Shown: positions 9,146 to 21,563 of the stretch, one piece after another
Position numbering within the stretch: the stretch's first letter is position 1
Layout of the letters: every line of letters begins with the position of its first letter
Assembly (NCBI GenBank): GCA_977006965.1
Contig: OZ345372.1
Coordinates: 744,001 to 808,000, forward strand
Source: Phymatolithon calcareum
Taxonomy: Eukaryota; Rhodophyta; Florideophyceae; Hapalidiales
Direction: 5' to 3'
DNA length: 64,000 bases
Notes under the pieces: generated by a model
Seen by the model: only the letters and a program-made list of their open reading frames with translations
Told to the model about the DNA's origin: nothing
Databases searched by the model: none
Program-made: the position numbers and the translations under genes

Positions 9146-9651
9146 ACTGCGTTTGGAAAGTACAACTGGTGGGTCGAAGATGTATTGGAGGCTTACCGGC
9201 GAAATATGGTGGTAAACCGCCCGAGTTTCAATCCGGACAAATGATCCGAAAGCTGCACTGCATTCCCGGCCATGCCCCAAGAAATTCCCCGACAGGGAGC
9301 TAGACACCGGTGGAACCATGATCTTCCTCGCGGACGGTTAGTGGTGTGGATTTCTTAGATATTATTTTACTTTTTGTATTACCAGATAAATGCAACATGT
9401 TTATCAACTTGATTGAAGCCCATTGCCTTTGTTGAACATAGAGCTGACGGGATAGCTCGAAAAGTTCTCAGCTCCCCAAGCGGCGATATTCAAGGTTCCA
9501 TTCACTAGAGAAACGAGACCCAAGTAGAGATCAGTCGAGAGTGACGTAGATGGTGAGTGTTGGGGATAGAACGTGCCGGCACTTCCGTACGTGTGATCGA
9601 GTCGATCGGATCAGAGTGCATTGCTGTCTATGAAATGAAGTTTGAGATTCA
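9146..9651. other. Intergenic, no gene recognised
   Basis: Spacer after the interrupted PGR5-like copy C. Nothing recognised. Confidence 0.4.
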
Positions 9652-9840
9652 ATGCCGTTCATTAGACCCGTTGGGAAGAAGAGGAAACTGCACAAAGATG
9701 GCACACTCTCTGACGAGAAGTACATTGACTTCCACCCACTTGCAATGGACCTGTACGGCCGCGTTGGACTTGGGTTCGATCGCAGCCTCCATCCTCTCAT
9801 ATCTCTCATTGCCGGCGCGCACTCCTCATTGTCTTTGCCA
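9652..9840 (+). mobile_element. Possible retroelement ORF fragment
   Basis: The frame reads GKKRKLHKDGTLSDEKYIDF then HPLAMDLYGRVGLGFDRSLH. The pattern K.DG.L.D.KY.DF.PLA...G.....F resembles a short domain near the C-terminus of some algal retroelement reverse transcriptases. Only about 45 residues are legible, so the assignment is tentative. Confidence 0.3.
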
Positions 9841-9994
9841 TGCGCGCCTTGCAACTCACCGCGGTCTCCATCAACAGACGTCGACTTGATCTATCCCGCC
9901 TGTAGCATATCCCGCTGAGAACCACTAGCTGCTGCCCCCTCCACATAGCACTAACAAAGTGATGCGTCTCTAAGAGTATCGGTTTGCAGCTAAG

Positions 9995-10290
9995 GCGTTG
10001 CTCGGAATCTATCCAGAAAGCCTCCAGGAATATGTCCTGGCATATGCCCTTGTTGAAGAGATATTGACCGATTACCGAAGGCCTCAAATACTGTTGAATT
10101 TCGAAACGGCAAGCGAAGGCTCCTGTGGTGCCAATAACGTGCCAAATTTTTAAGTTCGACCAACCAGGATATGGTTTGTGTCGGAGCAGCGCCGCTTGAT
10201 TTCCATTTGATTCCTTGAACGTACTGTCGGTCGGCAATTCGAAGCGGTTATCGGTGAGAACGAAATATCTCAGAAGTTCTGGAAAAAGCT
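9995..10290 (-). repeat. R1 dispersed repeat, inverted copy
   Basis: The reverse complement begins ACAAACCATATCCTGGTTGG and keeps the TATGCCAGGACATATTCCTGGAGG block of the family. In this copy one frame stays open (within 9806-10297, minus) and reads NKGICQDIFLEAFWIDS, matching KEGICRDVCLEAFWVDS of the copy at 12665. Conservation at the amino-acid level suggests that R1 contains part of an old coding sequence. Confidence 0.65.
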
Positions 10291-10297
10291 GAGGCAC

Positions 10298-11245
10298 GAA
10301 ACAATGTATGGATGAAAGAATTGCAAGAAGCTAAAAGAGTTTTGCTTCCCTCAATTGTTTCCAGAGACTAATGTGTTACAGAACCACTCTCTCCTGTATA
10401 GAAAAGCTGTAATATCGTGTTGTGGCCGATTACGAAGCACTAACCGCGAAAAGTTTATGGACTTCGGTAGGCCTACCAGTGTGTCCGTGGGCACGGTGTG
10501 GACTGATTTAGATATTCTGTGGATAGTGTTTCTGCTTTACATGTATTTCGGGGTGCGAGGTTATCCATTTCTGCATAAGTTCCTTGAGTCCCTACCGGTG
10601 TATTAACTAGGCTTGTTCGATCACACAAGCACACATCATCGCCACTATCTTAAAGCACAGTCTGGATTGCGATGATAACGAACATTCCTCAATGGTTTTC
10701 TAAATGGGGATGCTTGTGATACTTTTTAACTGGTGGTTCGATCATATTTCCGTGATGAAGCCATTACAGAACAGTAGTTTGAATCTTAACACCTAGAAGA
10801 CAAGAGGGCTTAACAAAACTGCCATGACACGAAGAGCGAATGGAAAGACCATGGGACAAGACCTTACAGTGCCATCGGGAAGGAGAAAGGACGCAGTGGG
10901 TACACTGTACCATACTCTGCTTCGCGGCTCTGCAGACCCCATACTTTTCATCCGCAGTCGCGTCCCGCTCAGATTCATTAGTTACGGAACAGAAGACTGG
11001 ATATCCGTGTAAATTATGGAATCGAAAAACGATGAGGTGGATCGTTACCATGAAGAGGCGGTTTGACAAAATTTCTGGCCAATAAAATCAGGGCATATGG
11101 TATATTTTGTGGTGAACGAAATTTCTCGATCAGCAAGAGAACCGCATGCCGATACCCGTCTGGTGCGAAAGCTCACCTTCATTTCTCCCTGCTTAGTAGT
11201 CGTGCCGTCGGATGTGACGTGTTCCTCTACGTGCGATGCACGCCA
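10298..11245. other. Intergenic, no gene recognised
   Basis: Spacer up to the promoter of PGR5-like copy D. Short frames only. Confidence 0.45.
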
Positions 11246-11250
11246 TGAGC

Positions 11251-11257
11251 TTATATA
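11251..11257 (+). promoter_or_regulatory. TATA box of PGR5-like copy D
   Basis: TTATATA followed by CCGATCAG, about 100 bp before the ATG and matching the arrangement before copy B. Confidence 0.6.
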
Positions 11258-11351
11258 CCGATCAGCAGCATTCGTCATTTCCAGTCGTAGAACTACGCAC
11301 TCTCGAATCCTCGCAAAAACGTTCGGCCCTGCAAAAGACCAGCCAGAAGTA

Positions 11352-11699
11352 ATGGCACCACAAGCATTCATCACCGGCATGCCAGCCCTGGGTTGCAAGA
11401 CCTCTTTCACGTCTCCGGCCGTCTGCAAGCGACCAGCACAAGGCTCCTCCGCATACAACGGACGCGGGCAATGGACAATGGGAAAGGTGGCCAAGTTTGG
11501 CCCATTCACGCCTGCAGTGATCGCAACCAAGCTCGTGATCGGTGAGAAGAACCTGAACAAATTGCGCGGGAAAGGCATTGCATTGCATTCGCAGGCTATC
11601 ACTGCGTTTTGTGAATTCACTGGTGCAGGACCGAAGACGCGGCAGAGCCTTATTCGTACCGCCAAGAACAACGGAAATACCCTTGGCTTTCTGTCGTAA
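11352..11699 (+). CDS. PGR5-like protein, copy D (plastid, cyclic electron flow)
   Basis: 115 residues, intact and intronless. I start at the ATG at 11352, which aligns with the other copies; the frame stays open 85 codons further upstream, but that stretch contains the TATA box and is not conserved. Leader: MAPQAFITGMPALGCKTSFT (1-20). Core: KFGPFTPAV (48-56), LRGKGIALHSQ (71-81), the conserved Cys in FCEF (87), KTRQSLIRTAKNNG and GFLS. The core is almost the same as in copy A. Expected role as for the family: a plastid protein acting with PGRL1-type partners in cyclic electron flow around photosystem I. Confidence 0.85.
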   Translation: MAPQAFITGMPALGCKTSFTSPAVCKRPAQGSSAYNGRGQWTMGKVAKFGPFTPAVIATKLVIGEKNLNKLRGKGIALHSQAITAFCEFTGAGPKTRQSLIRTAKNNGNTLGFLS

Positions 11700-12660
11700 T
11701 CACTGCGGCCGAAAGAGATCTGGGGAAAGGAACAGGGCGACAGGAGTTAGGGAGCTGGGCGCTAGACACGCGAGCACACTAACTGTGTATTAGAAGACAT
11801 ACTTGAGGTCTAGTTTAGTGCTGTACTATCATAGAAGTAAATTAACTCTTTTTCCACATTCTTACATTGTGTTTAAGCAGGAAAGGCTATGCATGTAGAG
11901 CGCCCATAGCCGCTATTCTTGCAGCTTGTATGTGCTAATTGCAAGGATAGAAAATACGAAGCAACGATTGTCAAGTGTCGAGAAGCTAAACAGGGAAGCA
12001 GCCACCCTCGCTGCTGCCGGCCCAGCAATGGATAAGCATACAGATCCATCCCGCGCATTTGCAATCAAGCATCTAACAAGGTAACACTGATTTAGTGGCT
12101 ACGTTTGGGAAAAACAACTACGTAATGCTTCGGAATCGACATCTTCCCCTCTGTGCAACACACGAGATGGATCCGGGTTCCGATGGTACAAACCAAGGAC
12201 AAGGCGTAATCCAAAACTGCAGCCAAGTTCATGGTTTTCTCCAGCCATTCAAGCAAGTTAAAACACCTCTCATGATTCGAAGAGGATGTTCCAAGCAGTT
12301 AAATTTCGAATTTTTCACAATTGTCTATCGTTTTGAAAGTATAGTTGCACTTCGGTAATGGTACCTATCTTTAAATGTAAATGAAAATGCGTCAACAGTC
12401 ATGCGTTGCAGCTTCACTCGCCGTATGCTGGCACCGGGTACATTTGAATGAAAAAAACTCTTGGAACATCGTAAGATGATATTCTTCCACGTTTTGCATT
12501 CTAAGTTACGTGAAAGAACTTAGGATGGACGAACTTCTCTCAATTCCGCCCTCAGTGAAGTCGATTGTGATTCTTAGCGGAACGTATGTGGCTCAACTTA
12601 GATCTTTCCTTATCACGAATCGCTTAGTATATTCGTTTGGGGAATAAAACGGCATTTGAA
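11700..12660. other. Intergenic, no gene recognised
   Basis: Spacer between PGR5-like copy D and the next R1 repeat. No legible coding region. Confidence 0.45.
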
Positions 12661-12905
12661 CAGAGCAGCTACGGCACACACCATATCCTGGTTGGCCAAA
12701 CTTCAGGTCTTTGCAGGTTATTAACTCCACAAAGGAGCCTTTGCGTACCGCTTCGACAAGATTTGAGGTCTACTCTACACGTTGAATACTTCCCCAAGGA
12801 GGGTATATGTCGGGACGTATGCCTGGAGGCTTTCTGGGTAGATTCGACATTGCCTGAACATCGCCTGAGCGCCAAACTTATATTCTTCGGCATTGAATCT
12901 AACAC
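12661..12905 (+). repeat. R1 dispersed repeat, upstream of PGR5 remnant
   Basis: Begins near CACACCATATCCTGGTTGGCCAAACTT and contains GGGTATATGTCGGGACGTATGCC. It translates to KEGICRDVCLEAFWVDS. A TATA-like ATATAAG follows at 12953-12959, at the same relative position as the TATA box of copy A, so the copy A promoter region was duplicated as a unit. Confidence 0.7.
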
Positions 12906-12986
12906 TTCATTTTAGAGTCATCATTCCACCCTGATGCCATCGGCCCGAATCCATATAAGTGGTTGTGAGTTCAACAAATCCCATTA

Positions 12987-13095
12987 GCAGGCCACCACTG
13001 CATTCTGTGAGTTCACTGGCGCCGGCTCGAAAATGCGACAGAGTCCTATTCGAACGGCAAAGAATAACGATAAAACTCTCGGATTTCTACCTTAA
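12987..13095 (+). pseudogene. PGR5-like copy F, 3' remnant
   Basis: The frame spells AGHHCILstyle remains of HSQAIT, then CEFTGAGSKMRQSPIRTAKNNDKTLGFLP and a stop when read with the family as guide; the key legible parts are FCEFTGAG, MRQS, RTAKNN and TLGFL. Only the last third survives. It begins about 30 bp after a TATA-like box, so the leader and most of the core were deleted. Confidence 0.75.
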
Positions 13096-13465
13096 CTTTT
13101 GCAGGCAGCGTACAAATGTACAGAAGACGACAATGGGGCACAAAGTTGGCACGGGCTTCGAGAAAGGTTGTCAAAGACCCAGATCACCACCCGGGCCAAC
13201 ATGTACACTAATTATTGGTGAAGTAAACTAGGGCAGCTTGCCATATCAAACTGATTTCACGCACTCCTAGGTGAAGAAGAAGAAGAATAGTTACATTTTT
13301 GTTTAAAGGTTACCAATACATCTGCTGACGCTTGGGGCAACTTTTCGTGTCCCAAGGAAACAGGGCTTGATTCTGTTCGGTGAAGAATTTCTTATAGTGG
13401 ATGTTCCACGGTTCGGTGGTCCACAAAAACCTACCTCTGGTCGCCTCAGGGGCCTCGAGGGGGAA
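13096..13465. other. Intergenic, no gene recognised
   Basis: Contains a short GAA run near 13274. No coding region recognised. Confidence 0.4.
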
Positions 13466-13467
13466 AA

Positions 13468-13585
13468 TTAGTCCATGTTCATGTGTCACGCGAGAAGCAC
13501 TCCTATGTGAGGCGTTGGGAGCTTTTAAATAAAATCCTTGCATATCCCCATCTTTCCGTTCCAGTTTTTAGCTTCCGGGCAGCCC
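13468..13585 (+). repeat. R3 dispersed coding-like repeat, copy 1
   Basis: The block GTGAGGCGTTGGGAGCTTTT with AAATAAAATCCTTGCATATCCCC recurs at 59640-59690 and, more diverged, at 28605-28660. The frame reads VTREKHSYVRRWELLNKILA then YPHLSVPVF. Its counterpart at 28.6 kb reads SKLRLWEHSNKSIKYPQPW. Confidence 0.6.
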
Positions 13586-14450
13586 TCATTTGTATGATAT
13601 GTCGTATCTTCGGCTTGTCTTTCATGCCGCGACGGAAACGACCATATGCAATATCGCCGCCAGTTGCAACCCAGCTCGGAGATCCATTCCGTGAATGATA
13701 GCTAAAGTGGACACCACATCACCGCTCGTGCTCCGTAACACGAGCTCAAGCGTCATTCCTCGATGGAGGCGGGTACATGGGATGGCACAAATAACAAAGT
13801 TTCTTTCAAGGAGCAGGCGGACAGCTTAGCGCTCTCCGCCCCCATTCACGATCGGCTATTGTCGATATTCTGCCAAACGACTCCTGGAAATTCTACTTCC
13901 GAGACGGAATGCTCGGTATGATGTGCCTAATCGCCTTGCCCGGATGGAACTTTTTCTGAGAAGACGAGCAGCCGTCGTTGTACCTGGGATGAGGACACTA
14001 GCGCCCTTGAGAGTGGGTATTGGCTGGCCCTCTGCCGGCGATGGTCTTCGATGCGACTAGTGGGATCATGATATAGTTTCATGCGGCATCTTGTCGCCAG
14101 GAAAGCTTCTTCGCAGCTGTCAATACGGTCCAGCTGGCCAAGACAACCCTCACAATTGAACGATCGGCAGCTTTTTCGAAAAGTCCATAATTGGCTAACA
14201 CAATGTACATCTACACACCAGTTGGTCATCGCATCATATTCGAGACGTTTCATTGGCAAAACCCAAAACTGACGTTTGGCGAGATCTCAGTTCGAGTGAA
14301 ATCACTCATTGGAATGCACTCTCTAATTTGCCTCGATGACGTTCGCCTAGGCGCTGATGAAAAATTGCGCTGCGCACAGGGCTCCATCCGCACCGAGGGA
14401 AGGCGTATTGCATGCATCCAGATCCTGTGCAAGCCAATGTTGCGTGAGTG
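13586..14450. other. Intergenic, no gene recognised
   Basis: Short overlapping frames only, none with a recognisable domain. Confidence 0.4.
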
Positions 14451-14451
14451 C

Positions 14452-14458
14452 ATATATC
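14452..14458 (+). promoter_or_regulatory. Weak TATA-like element of PGR5-like copy E
   Basis: ATATATC about 150 bp before the ATG; the most distant and weakest of the set. Confidence 0.35.
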
Positions 14459-14603
14459 CTGCATGACCTCAGCCATATTCTCCTAGCCCATCAACGTCGT
14501 CTACAGAATCCCAGCTTCCCGACATCCGTTCTTTCTGCAACCAACTTCGCACCCATTCAGGCCACTGCAAGCCCAGCAAGACGAAAACCGAGACACGGTC
14601 ATA

Positions 14604-14951
14604 ATGGCACCACAAGCCTTTCTCACGAGTACGCCCAACTTTGACTACAAGAGCTCGTTCACGATACCTCCCGTATGTGAGGTGCCGGCGTATCAAATCC
14701 AATCTCCCGATAGGCGGGCACAATGGAGGATGGCGAAGGTGTCTAAATTCGGTCCATTTACACCGGCCGTGTTCGTGGCGAAGATTGCCATAGGCGAGAA
14801 GAATCTGAATAAACTGCGCGGAAAAGGCATTGCGCTCCATTCTCAGGCTATCACAGCATTTTGCGAATTCACTGGTGCCGGGCCCAAGATGCGTCAGGCT
14901 CTCATTCGAACGGCGAAGGCAAATGGCAACAAGCTGGGCTTTCTTTCGTAG
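14604..14951 (+). CDS. PGR5-like protein, copy E (plastid, cyclic electron flow)
   Basis: 115 residues, intact and intronless. Leader MAPQAFLTSTPNFDYKSSFT. Core: KFGPFTPAVFVAKIAIGEKN, LRGKGIALHSQAITAFCEF, KMRQALIRTAKANG, KLGFLS. The conserved FGPFTP, LRGKGIALHSQ, Cys, RQ.LIR and LGFL elements are all kept. The substitutions are conservative, which suggests a working diverged paralogue. It is the last member of the cluster; the next gene is ARF1 on the other strand. Confidence 0.85.
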   Translation: MAPQAFLTSTPNFDYKSSFTIPPVCEVPAYQIQSPDRRAQWRMAKVSKFGPFTPAVFVAKIAIGEKNLNKLRGKGIALHSQAITAFCEFTGAGPKMRQALIRTAKANGNKLGFLS

Positions 14952-15252
14952 CCAAGGCGATGAACGCGGTTCTGAACATATCGAATAAGAACAGATACAG
15001 TTGGGAGTACGGCTAAAATTCAGACACAAGGCCATAGCCTTTGCGGCGCCGACCAGGGCATGGGCGGACTGTGTTATTTATTCCATTGTCGAAATAAATT
15101 GCGACACTTTACGACACTTTTTCGGCACAGGATCGGCCTATTTCTGAATTTAACATGCTGAATTCGGTACTACAGTAGAAGCCGAGGCCATAAGCGCCTA
15201 ATACATTCCGGTTGTGCCCTCTTGTTTTCTTGTAATCTGGACTTATTTCATA
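14952..15252. other. Intergenic, no gene recognised
   Basis: 3' flank of PGR5-like copy E leading into a tandem repeat. Nothing else seen. Confidence 0.4.
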
Positions 15253-15430
15253 TTGACAAATCCAGTCAATTGAGCTTTTCTAGGGCAGTTGCATTACTTC
15301 GAACATAAGCGTTGACAAAGCCAGTCAATTGAGTTTTTGTAGAGCAGTTGCATTACCTCCGACATGAGCATTGACAAAGCTAGTCAATTGAGCTTTTGTA
15401 GAGCAGTTGCATTACTTTGGACATGAGCGA
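15253..15430. repeat. 59-bp tandem repeat, three copies
   Basis: Units start at 15253, 15312 and 15371 with TTGACAAA; each contains AGTCAATTGAG, a T-rich stretch and GCAGTTGCATTAC. They are well conserved and head-to-tail. The array lies about 280 bp beyond the ARF1 stop codon. Confidence 0.9.
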
Positions 15431-15709
15431 TGGTCTTTAGCTAAGTCGCTTCGATAAAACCGAGACGAAACAATAATTCAATAGGAACGTTTACTTCTCA
15501 TCTCTGATACACATATGTCATTCACGGTTAGCCGAAACAAAGGAAAAGCGACGGCCGAGACCAAGCCTGACCACACAATCGCAACAAACTCCATACACAA
15601 ATTTACAATAGCATCAGTAGCAAACCCTCGTAGCGCACAGCCATACCGGAAGCGGTAGAAACCGCTAAATGCCTCAACGCTATCGCAAAAATTCCGACAG
15701 ATTAGAAGC

Positions 15710-18025
<2,316 letters not shown>

Positions 18026-18247
18026 ATGGTAGTACTTGTTGTGATTCAGAACGCTGAGCCAAGGCGCAAGACTTTAACGCTATTCAGACTTGTGCTGCCA
18101 GAATCAGTCGCACCAGAGGGCCAGGCAGTTCTGCACTGGATCGCGCCCTACCAAAGTGAGAATACCCAGCCCTTCTCCAAGCTGTCGCAGATGAAGCAAT
18201 CTGGCGCCTACGCTGTAGACACCAAGGGCATCAAATTGAAGCTGTGA
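18026..18247 (+). CDS. Hypothetical small protein
   Basis: 73 codons, starting MVVLVVIQNAEPRRKTLTLF and ending DTKGIKLKL. Composition is protein-like (mixed hydrophobic and charged, no low complexity), but I do not recognise it and it has no visible signal peptide or motif. It lies about 450 bp before RPT4. It may be a chance frame. Confidence 0.25.
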   Translation: MVVLVVIQNAEPRRKTLTLFRLVLPESVAPEGQAVLHWIAPYQSENTQPFSKLSQMKQSGAYAVDTKGIKLKL

Positions 18248-18700
18248 GTCTGCACTTCGGCCATAAATTCTTCGTCTCAGATCTCAACTAAGATACCGTG
18301 AAGTTGAGTTGTGTGAGGAGCCAGAACAATAAGTGACGGGATGTGTCAGAAATTATTGAGGGTGGGTATAGACATCGGGATGAGCCTGGTCGGATTTGGC
18401 GCGCAGAGCATCAATTCTGTGTGCGGCGCAGATCTATCAATGAATCTGAGCAGGACACAGCTGTGTCTAGAATTGATGTTCATTGAGGCAGAAATTGAAC
18501 CTAAGATTTTTTTGAACCTCAAACACAGTCCATTACAGTAATTTGCGTATGACACAGATTTATCATACGAGATGCTGGAAGAGGATGGTTCGCTGGAGTC
18601 TGCGCTCACGGCTTCATCGATTGTCCTCCAACATCACTGCACATAGAGATTTTATCCGCGAGCAAGGCATCCGTTGTCACTCCATCCCATCACACTCAGC

Positions 18701-20001
18701 ATGGAACCCGAGCCGGCAGGTAACCCCACAGATGACACAGCGAAGACAGAAGCGCTGCAGGAATATCAGCGCATCCTCCTTCAACACAAGGAGGCTGATG
18801 CGAAAGTAAGTTTGGCGTGGCCCCGTCCTACCTCGCCCAGTGCTCGAGATTTGTGTGCTAACGTTTGTGTTTATACGACTCTTAATTTCGACAGTGCCGC
18901 GCATTGCGGGAGGAATTGAATAACATGCGAAAGGAGTTCGATAAGACAGAAGATGACCTTAAAGCACTACAGAGCGTTGGTCAAATCATCGGCGAAGTGC
19001 TACGTCAGCTCGATTCCGAGAGGTTTATTGTCAAGGCGTCTTCGGGTCCGCGATACGTCGTCGGTTGTCGCAGTAAATTGGACAAGGACAAACTTATTCA
19101 GGGCACCCGCGTCGCGCTCGATATGACTACCCTTACAATAATGCGTCAGCTTCCTCGGGAGGTCGATCCGCTCGTGCACAACATGCTCACAGAAGACCCT
19201 GGCAGTATCAATTATGCGGAGATCGGAGGTCTAGGCGACCAAATCCGACAGTTGCGAGAGGTCGTCGAGCTCCCATTAACTAACCCGGAGCTCTTCCAGC
19301 GTGTCGGCATTCAAGCACCAAAGGGCGTGCTGCTGTATGGACCCCCAGGTACAGGGAAAACTCTTCTCGCGCGAGCTATTTCTTCCAATCTCGATGCTTC
19401 ATTCTTGAAGGTTGTGGCGTCGGCCATCGTCGACAAGTATATCGGCGAAAGCGCTCGAGTCATCCGCGAAATGTTTAATTATGCGCGCGACCATCAGCCG
19501 TGTGTAATATTCATGGATGAGATTGACGCGATTGGAGGAAGACGTTTTTCAGAAGGAACGTCAGCAGATCGTGAGATTCAGCGAACTCTTATGGAGCTTC
19601 TAAATCAGCTTGACGGTTTCGATGAGCTTGGAAAGGTGAAATTGATTATGGCGACCAATAGGCCTGATGTGCTGGACCCCGCACTGTTGCGTCCGGGTCG
19701 TCTTGATCGTAAGATGGAAATTCCGCTTCCGAACGAGCAGGGGCGTCTGGATATTCTGAAAATCCATGCGAGCAAAATCACAAAGCATGGGGATATCGAC
19801 TATGAGGCTGTCGTGAAGCTTTCCGATGGGTTCAATGGAGCTGATTTACGTAACATCTGCACAGAGGCAGGGCTGTTTGCCATTCGAGATGAGCGTGACT
19901 ATGTCATTCATGAGGACTTCATGAAGGCGGTTCGTAAGTTAGCCGACAAGAAGAAACTGGAGGGCAAACTTGAATACAAGGCGTCTTGGAAGCAGTATTG
20001 A
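18701..20001 (+). CDS. RPT4: 26S proteasome regulatory ATPase RPT4 (PSMC6 class)
   Basis: Two exons, 18701-18805 and 18895-20001, separated by an 89-bp intron (GTAAGT...GACAG) in phase 0. The product is about 403 residues. Exon 1 (35 codons) gives the start of the N-terminal coiled coil ([15 protein letters not shown]), which continues in exon 2. Then come the OB-like segment with [18 protein letters not shown], Walker A GPPGTGKT (184-191), Walker B VIFMDEID (about 239-246), the second region of homology with RPGRLDR, and a C-terminus [11 protein letters not shown]. The stretches [26 protein letters not shown] and [20 protein letters not shown] identify RPT4 among the six RPT paralogues. It unfolds ubiquitylated substrates in the 19S particle. 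It is convergent with the TPR gene (149 bp between stops). Confidence 0.96.
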
Positions 20002-20150
20002 GACGTGTACCATGATATCATTAACCATCCTTCAGTAAAGTTTTGCTCTTATCTTGTAACTCATGAATGATAATGTCAGCTGCGGAGCTTTGAGCTCGGA
20101 CATGGAAAGGGCTCGGTTGTTTTCGTGCTGCCAATGGTATCGAGAGGTAT

Positions 20151-21269
20151 TTATGGCGCAAAGATACCTTCGTCGGTGTTAAAATTTCTACTACTAAATT
20201 TGTACTTGGCAGCGTGATACACAAAATCGAGAGAATTGGTCGTCCGAGGCCCACCAGGGAGTGCCGCAATTCTCTCCAACCACAAGTCACGCTGCTCATC
20301 ACTCTTCGATACTGAATCGTAGTATAGTGCGAGATAAATGGCTGCTGTTAAAGAATCTTCGTTTTCTGGACCCTCGGCAATCGCGACCAGGTTTCGCAAC
20401 AAGTCGGAGATATTGGTGTCATCGCCAGTTGCGCTTTGTGTGTACAGATCAAGACACCGCCGCAGGATGCTTTCATCATTTTCTTGACTCTCTGCTCGCC
20501 AATCCTTGACTACAGCCAAATCTGAGTCTGGCGCTTTCAAGGACGTCGAGCTACGAATACCACTGGCCAAAAGCCATAACACCGCATGCTCAGATCCAAT
20601 ATCCCTGATGATTATGCCACCGATAAGACATTCTCGCGCCTCCTTCAGCATCCCGACACAATACTTGCAGATGCCTCGCTGGATAGCATACGCTGGCCCA
20701 TTGTGCCTTGGCATATAGTCATTAAAATTTTCCTGAAACCAATGCGCAAAGTGTAGCTCATTGCCCACAGCGTCGTAGTATACTTGCAAAGAGACGTCAT
20801 AATAGGCATTCGCTCTGGGAATGTCACCGACTTTGAAGGCGTTATATGCCCTTCGTTCCCACAAGTTCGGAACCTTTGCAATGCCGGCCTTATATACGAT
20901 TTTCGATAATTGCGCTAGCGCCAACTGAGATTGTCCTCGGGACTCATAAGCACCGGCTCTGAGAAACATTGGCCAGGCGTCGTCTTCGTCTATATTCTCT
21001 TCCTTCATGTACTCGTCAATCGCACGCAATTCATCCTCCACCGATGCGAAGTCTATTTCTGCCCACTTCAATTGGGTCCCTTCGAGTTCCTTCATTTCTT
21101 TGTCGACCTCATCATCTGTTTTGGGATCAAAAGAACAGGAAATTCTGGGTGGTCTTTTGCGCGCGCGAACGACACAAGCGGGCCACAGGACGCTAGATAC
21201 TGCACAGAGCGGTCGCTTGAATCGACAAGCCGAGAGCGCGAGGCATTGCACGAACGTAGATGTCTCCAT
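20151..21269 (-). CDS. Plastid-type TPR protein
   Basis: 372 residues from the ATG at 21269 (METSTFVQCL); the frame is open to 21404, but the extra 45 residues are not leader-like. The N-terminal 50 or so residues (LALSACRFKRPLCAVSSVLW, then ARKRPPRISC) look like a plastid transit peptide. The body is acidic helical repeat sequence: MKELEGTQLKWAEIDFASVE, WPMFLRAGAYESRGQSQLAL, WERRAYNAFKVGDIPRANAY. These are tetratricopeptide-type A/B helices with the usual small residues. Similar TPR proteins occur in plants and cyanobacteria, mostly without a known function. It shares a 294-bp divergent promoter region with the HDDC3-like gene. Confidence 0.7.
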   Translation of the reverse strand: METSTFVQCLALSACRFKRPLCAVSSVLWPACVVRARKRPPRISCSFDPKTDDEVDKEMKELEGTQLKWAEIDFASVEDELRAIDEYMKEENIDEDDAWPMFLRAGAYESRGQSQLALAQLSKIVYKAGIAKVPNLWERRAYNAFKVGDIPRANAYYDVSLQVYYDAVGNELHFAHWFQENFNDYMPRHNGPAYAIQRGICKYCVGMLKEARECLIGGIIIRDIGSEHAVLWLLASGIRSSTSLKAPDSDLAVVKDWRAESQENDESILRRCLDLYTQSATGDDTNISDLLRNLVAIAEGPENEDSLTAAIYLALYYDSVSKSDEQRDLWLERIAALPGGPRTTNSLDFVYHAAKYKFSSRNFNTDEGIFAP

Positions 21270-21563
21270 TAGCGACAGGCCAGAACTATAGTGCTTAGAC
21301 CACAGTAACGGCGTGTGCTGAGATTGGCCAGCTAGATCCACGGGGGAGATGCATGCAATAATACTTTTTGTTACAAATAATTGTTCGCAGTTTCGGCTCT
21401 TCAATTTTCCTCTTCATTGGCTAATATATCACTATTCATGCTAACCAGTTACATGCTGTAACGAAATGTTGATCTGCACAGTGCAGCACATGCACAGAGC
21501 TGAGATTCAGTGCAGATCCCGGAGAAGGAGCAGCCAAGGCATCGAAGGCCAGGCACTGTCAAG
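21270..21563. promoter_or_regulatory. Divergent intergenic promoter region (TPR / HDDC3-like)
   Basis: 294 bp between two start codons pointing away from each other. CCAAT-like ATTGGCC and ATTGGCTAAT occur near 21325 and 21417. No clear TATA box. Joint regulation is inference only. Confidence 0.4.

Noticed and set aside
11097-11351. Upstream in-frame extension of PGR5-like copy D (85 codons)
   Set aside because: It spans the TATA box and has no counterpart in the other copies, so it is 5' flank.
15253-15430. 59-bp tandem repeat as a CRISPR array
   Set aside because: The whole unit is repeated with no variable spacers, and the genome is eukaryotic.
21270-21404. N-terminal extension of the TPR protein from an ATG at 21404
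   Set aside because: The added 45 residues bury the leader-like start at 21269 and reach into the promoter shared with the HDDC3-like gene.
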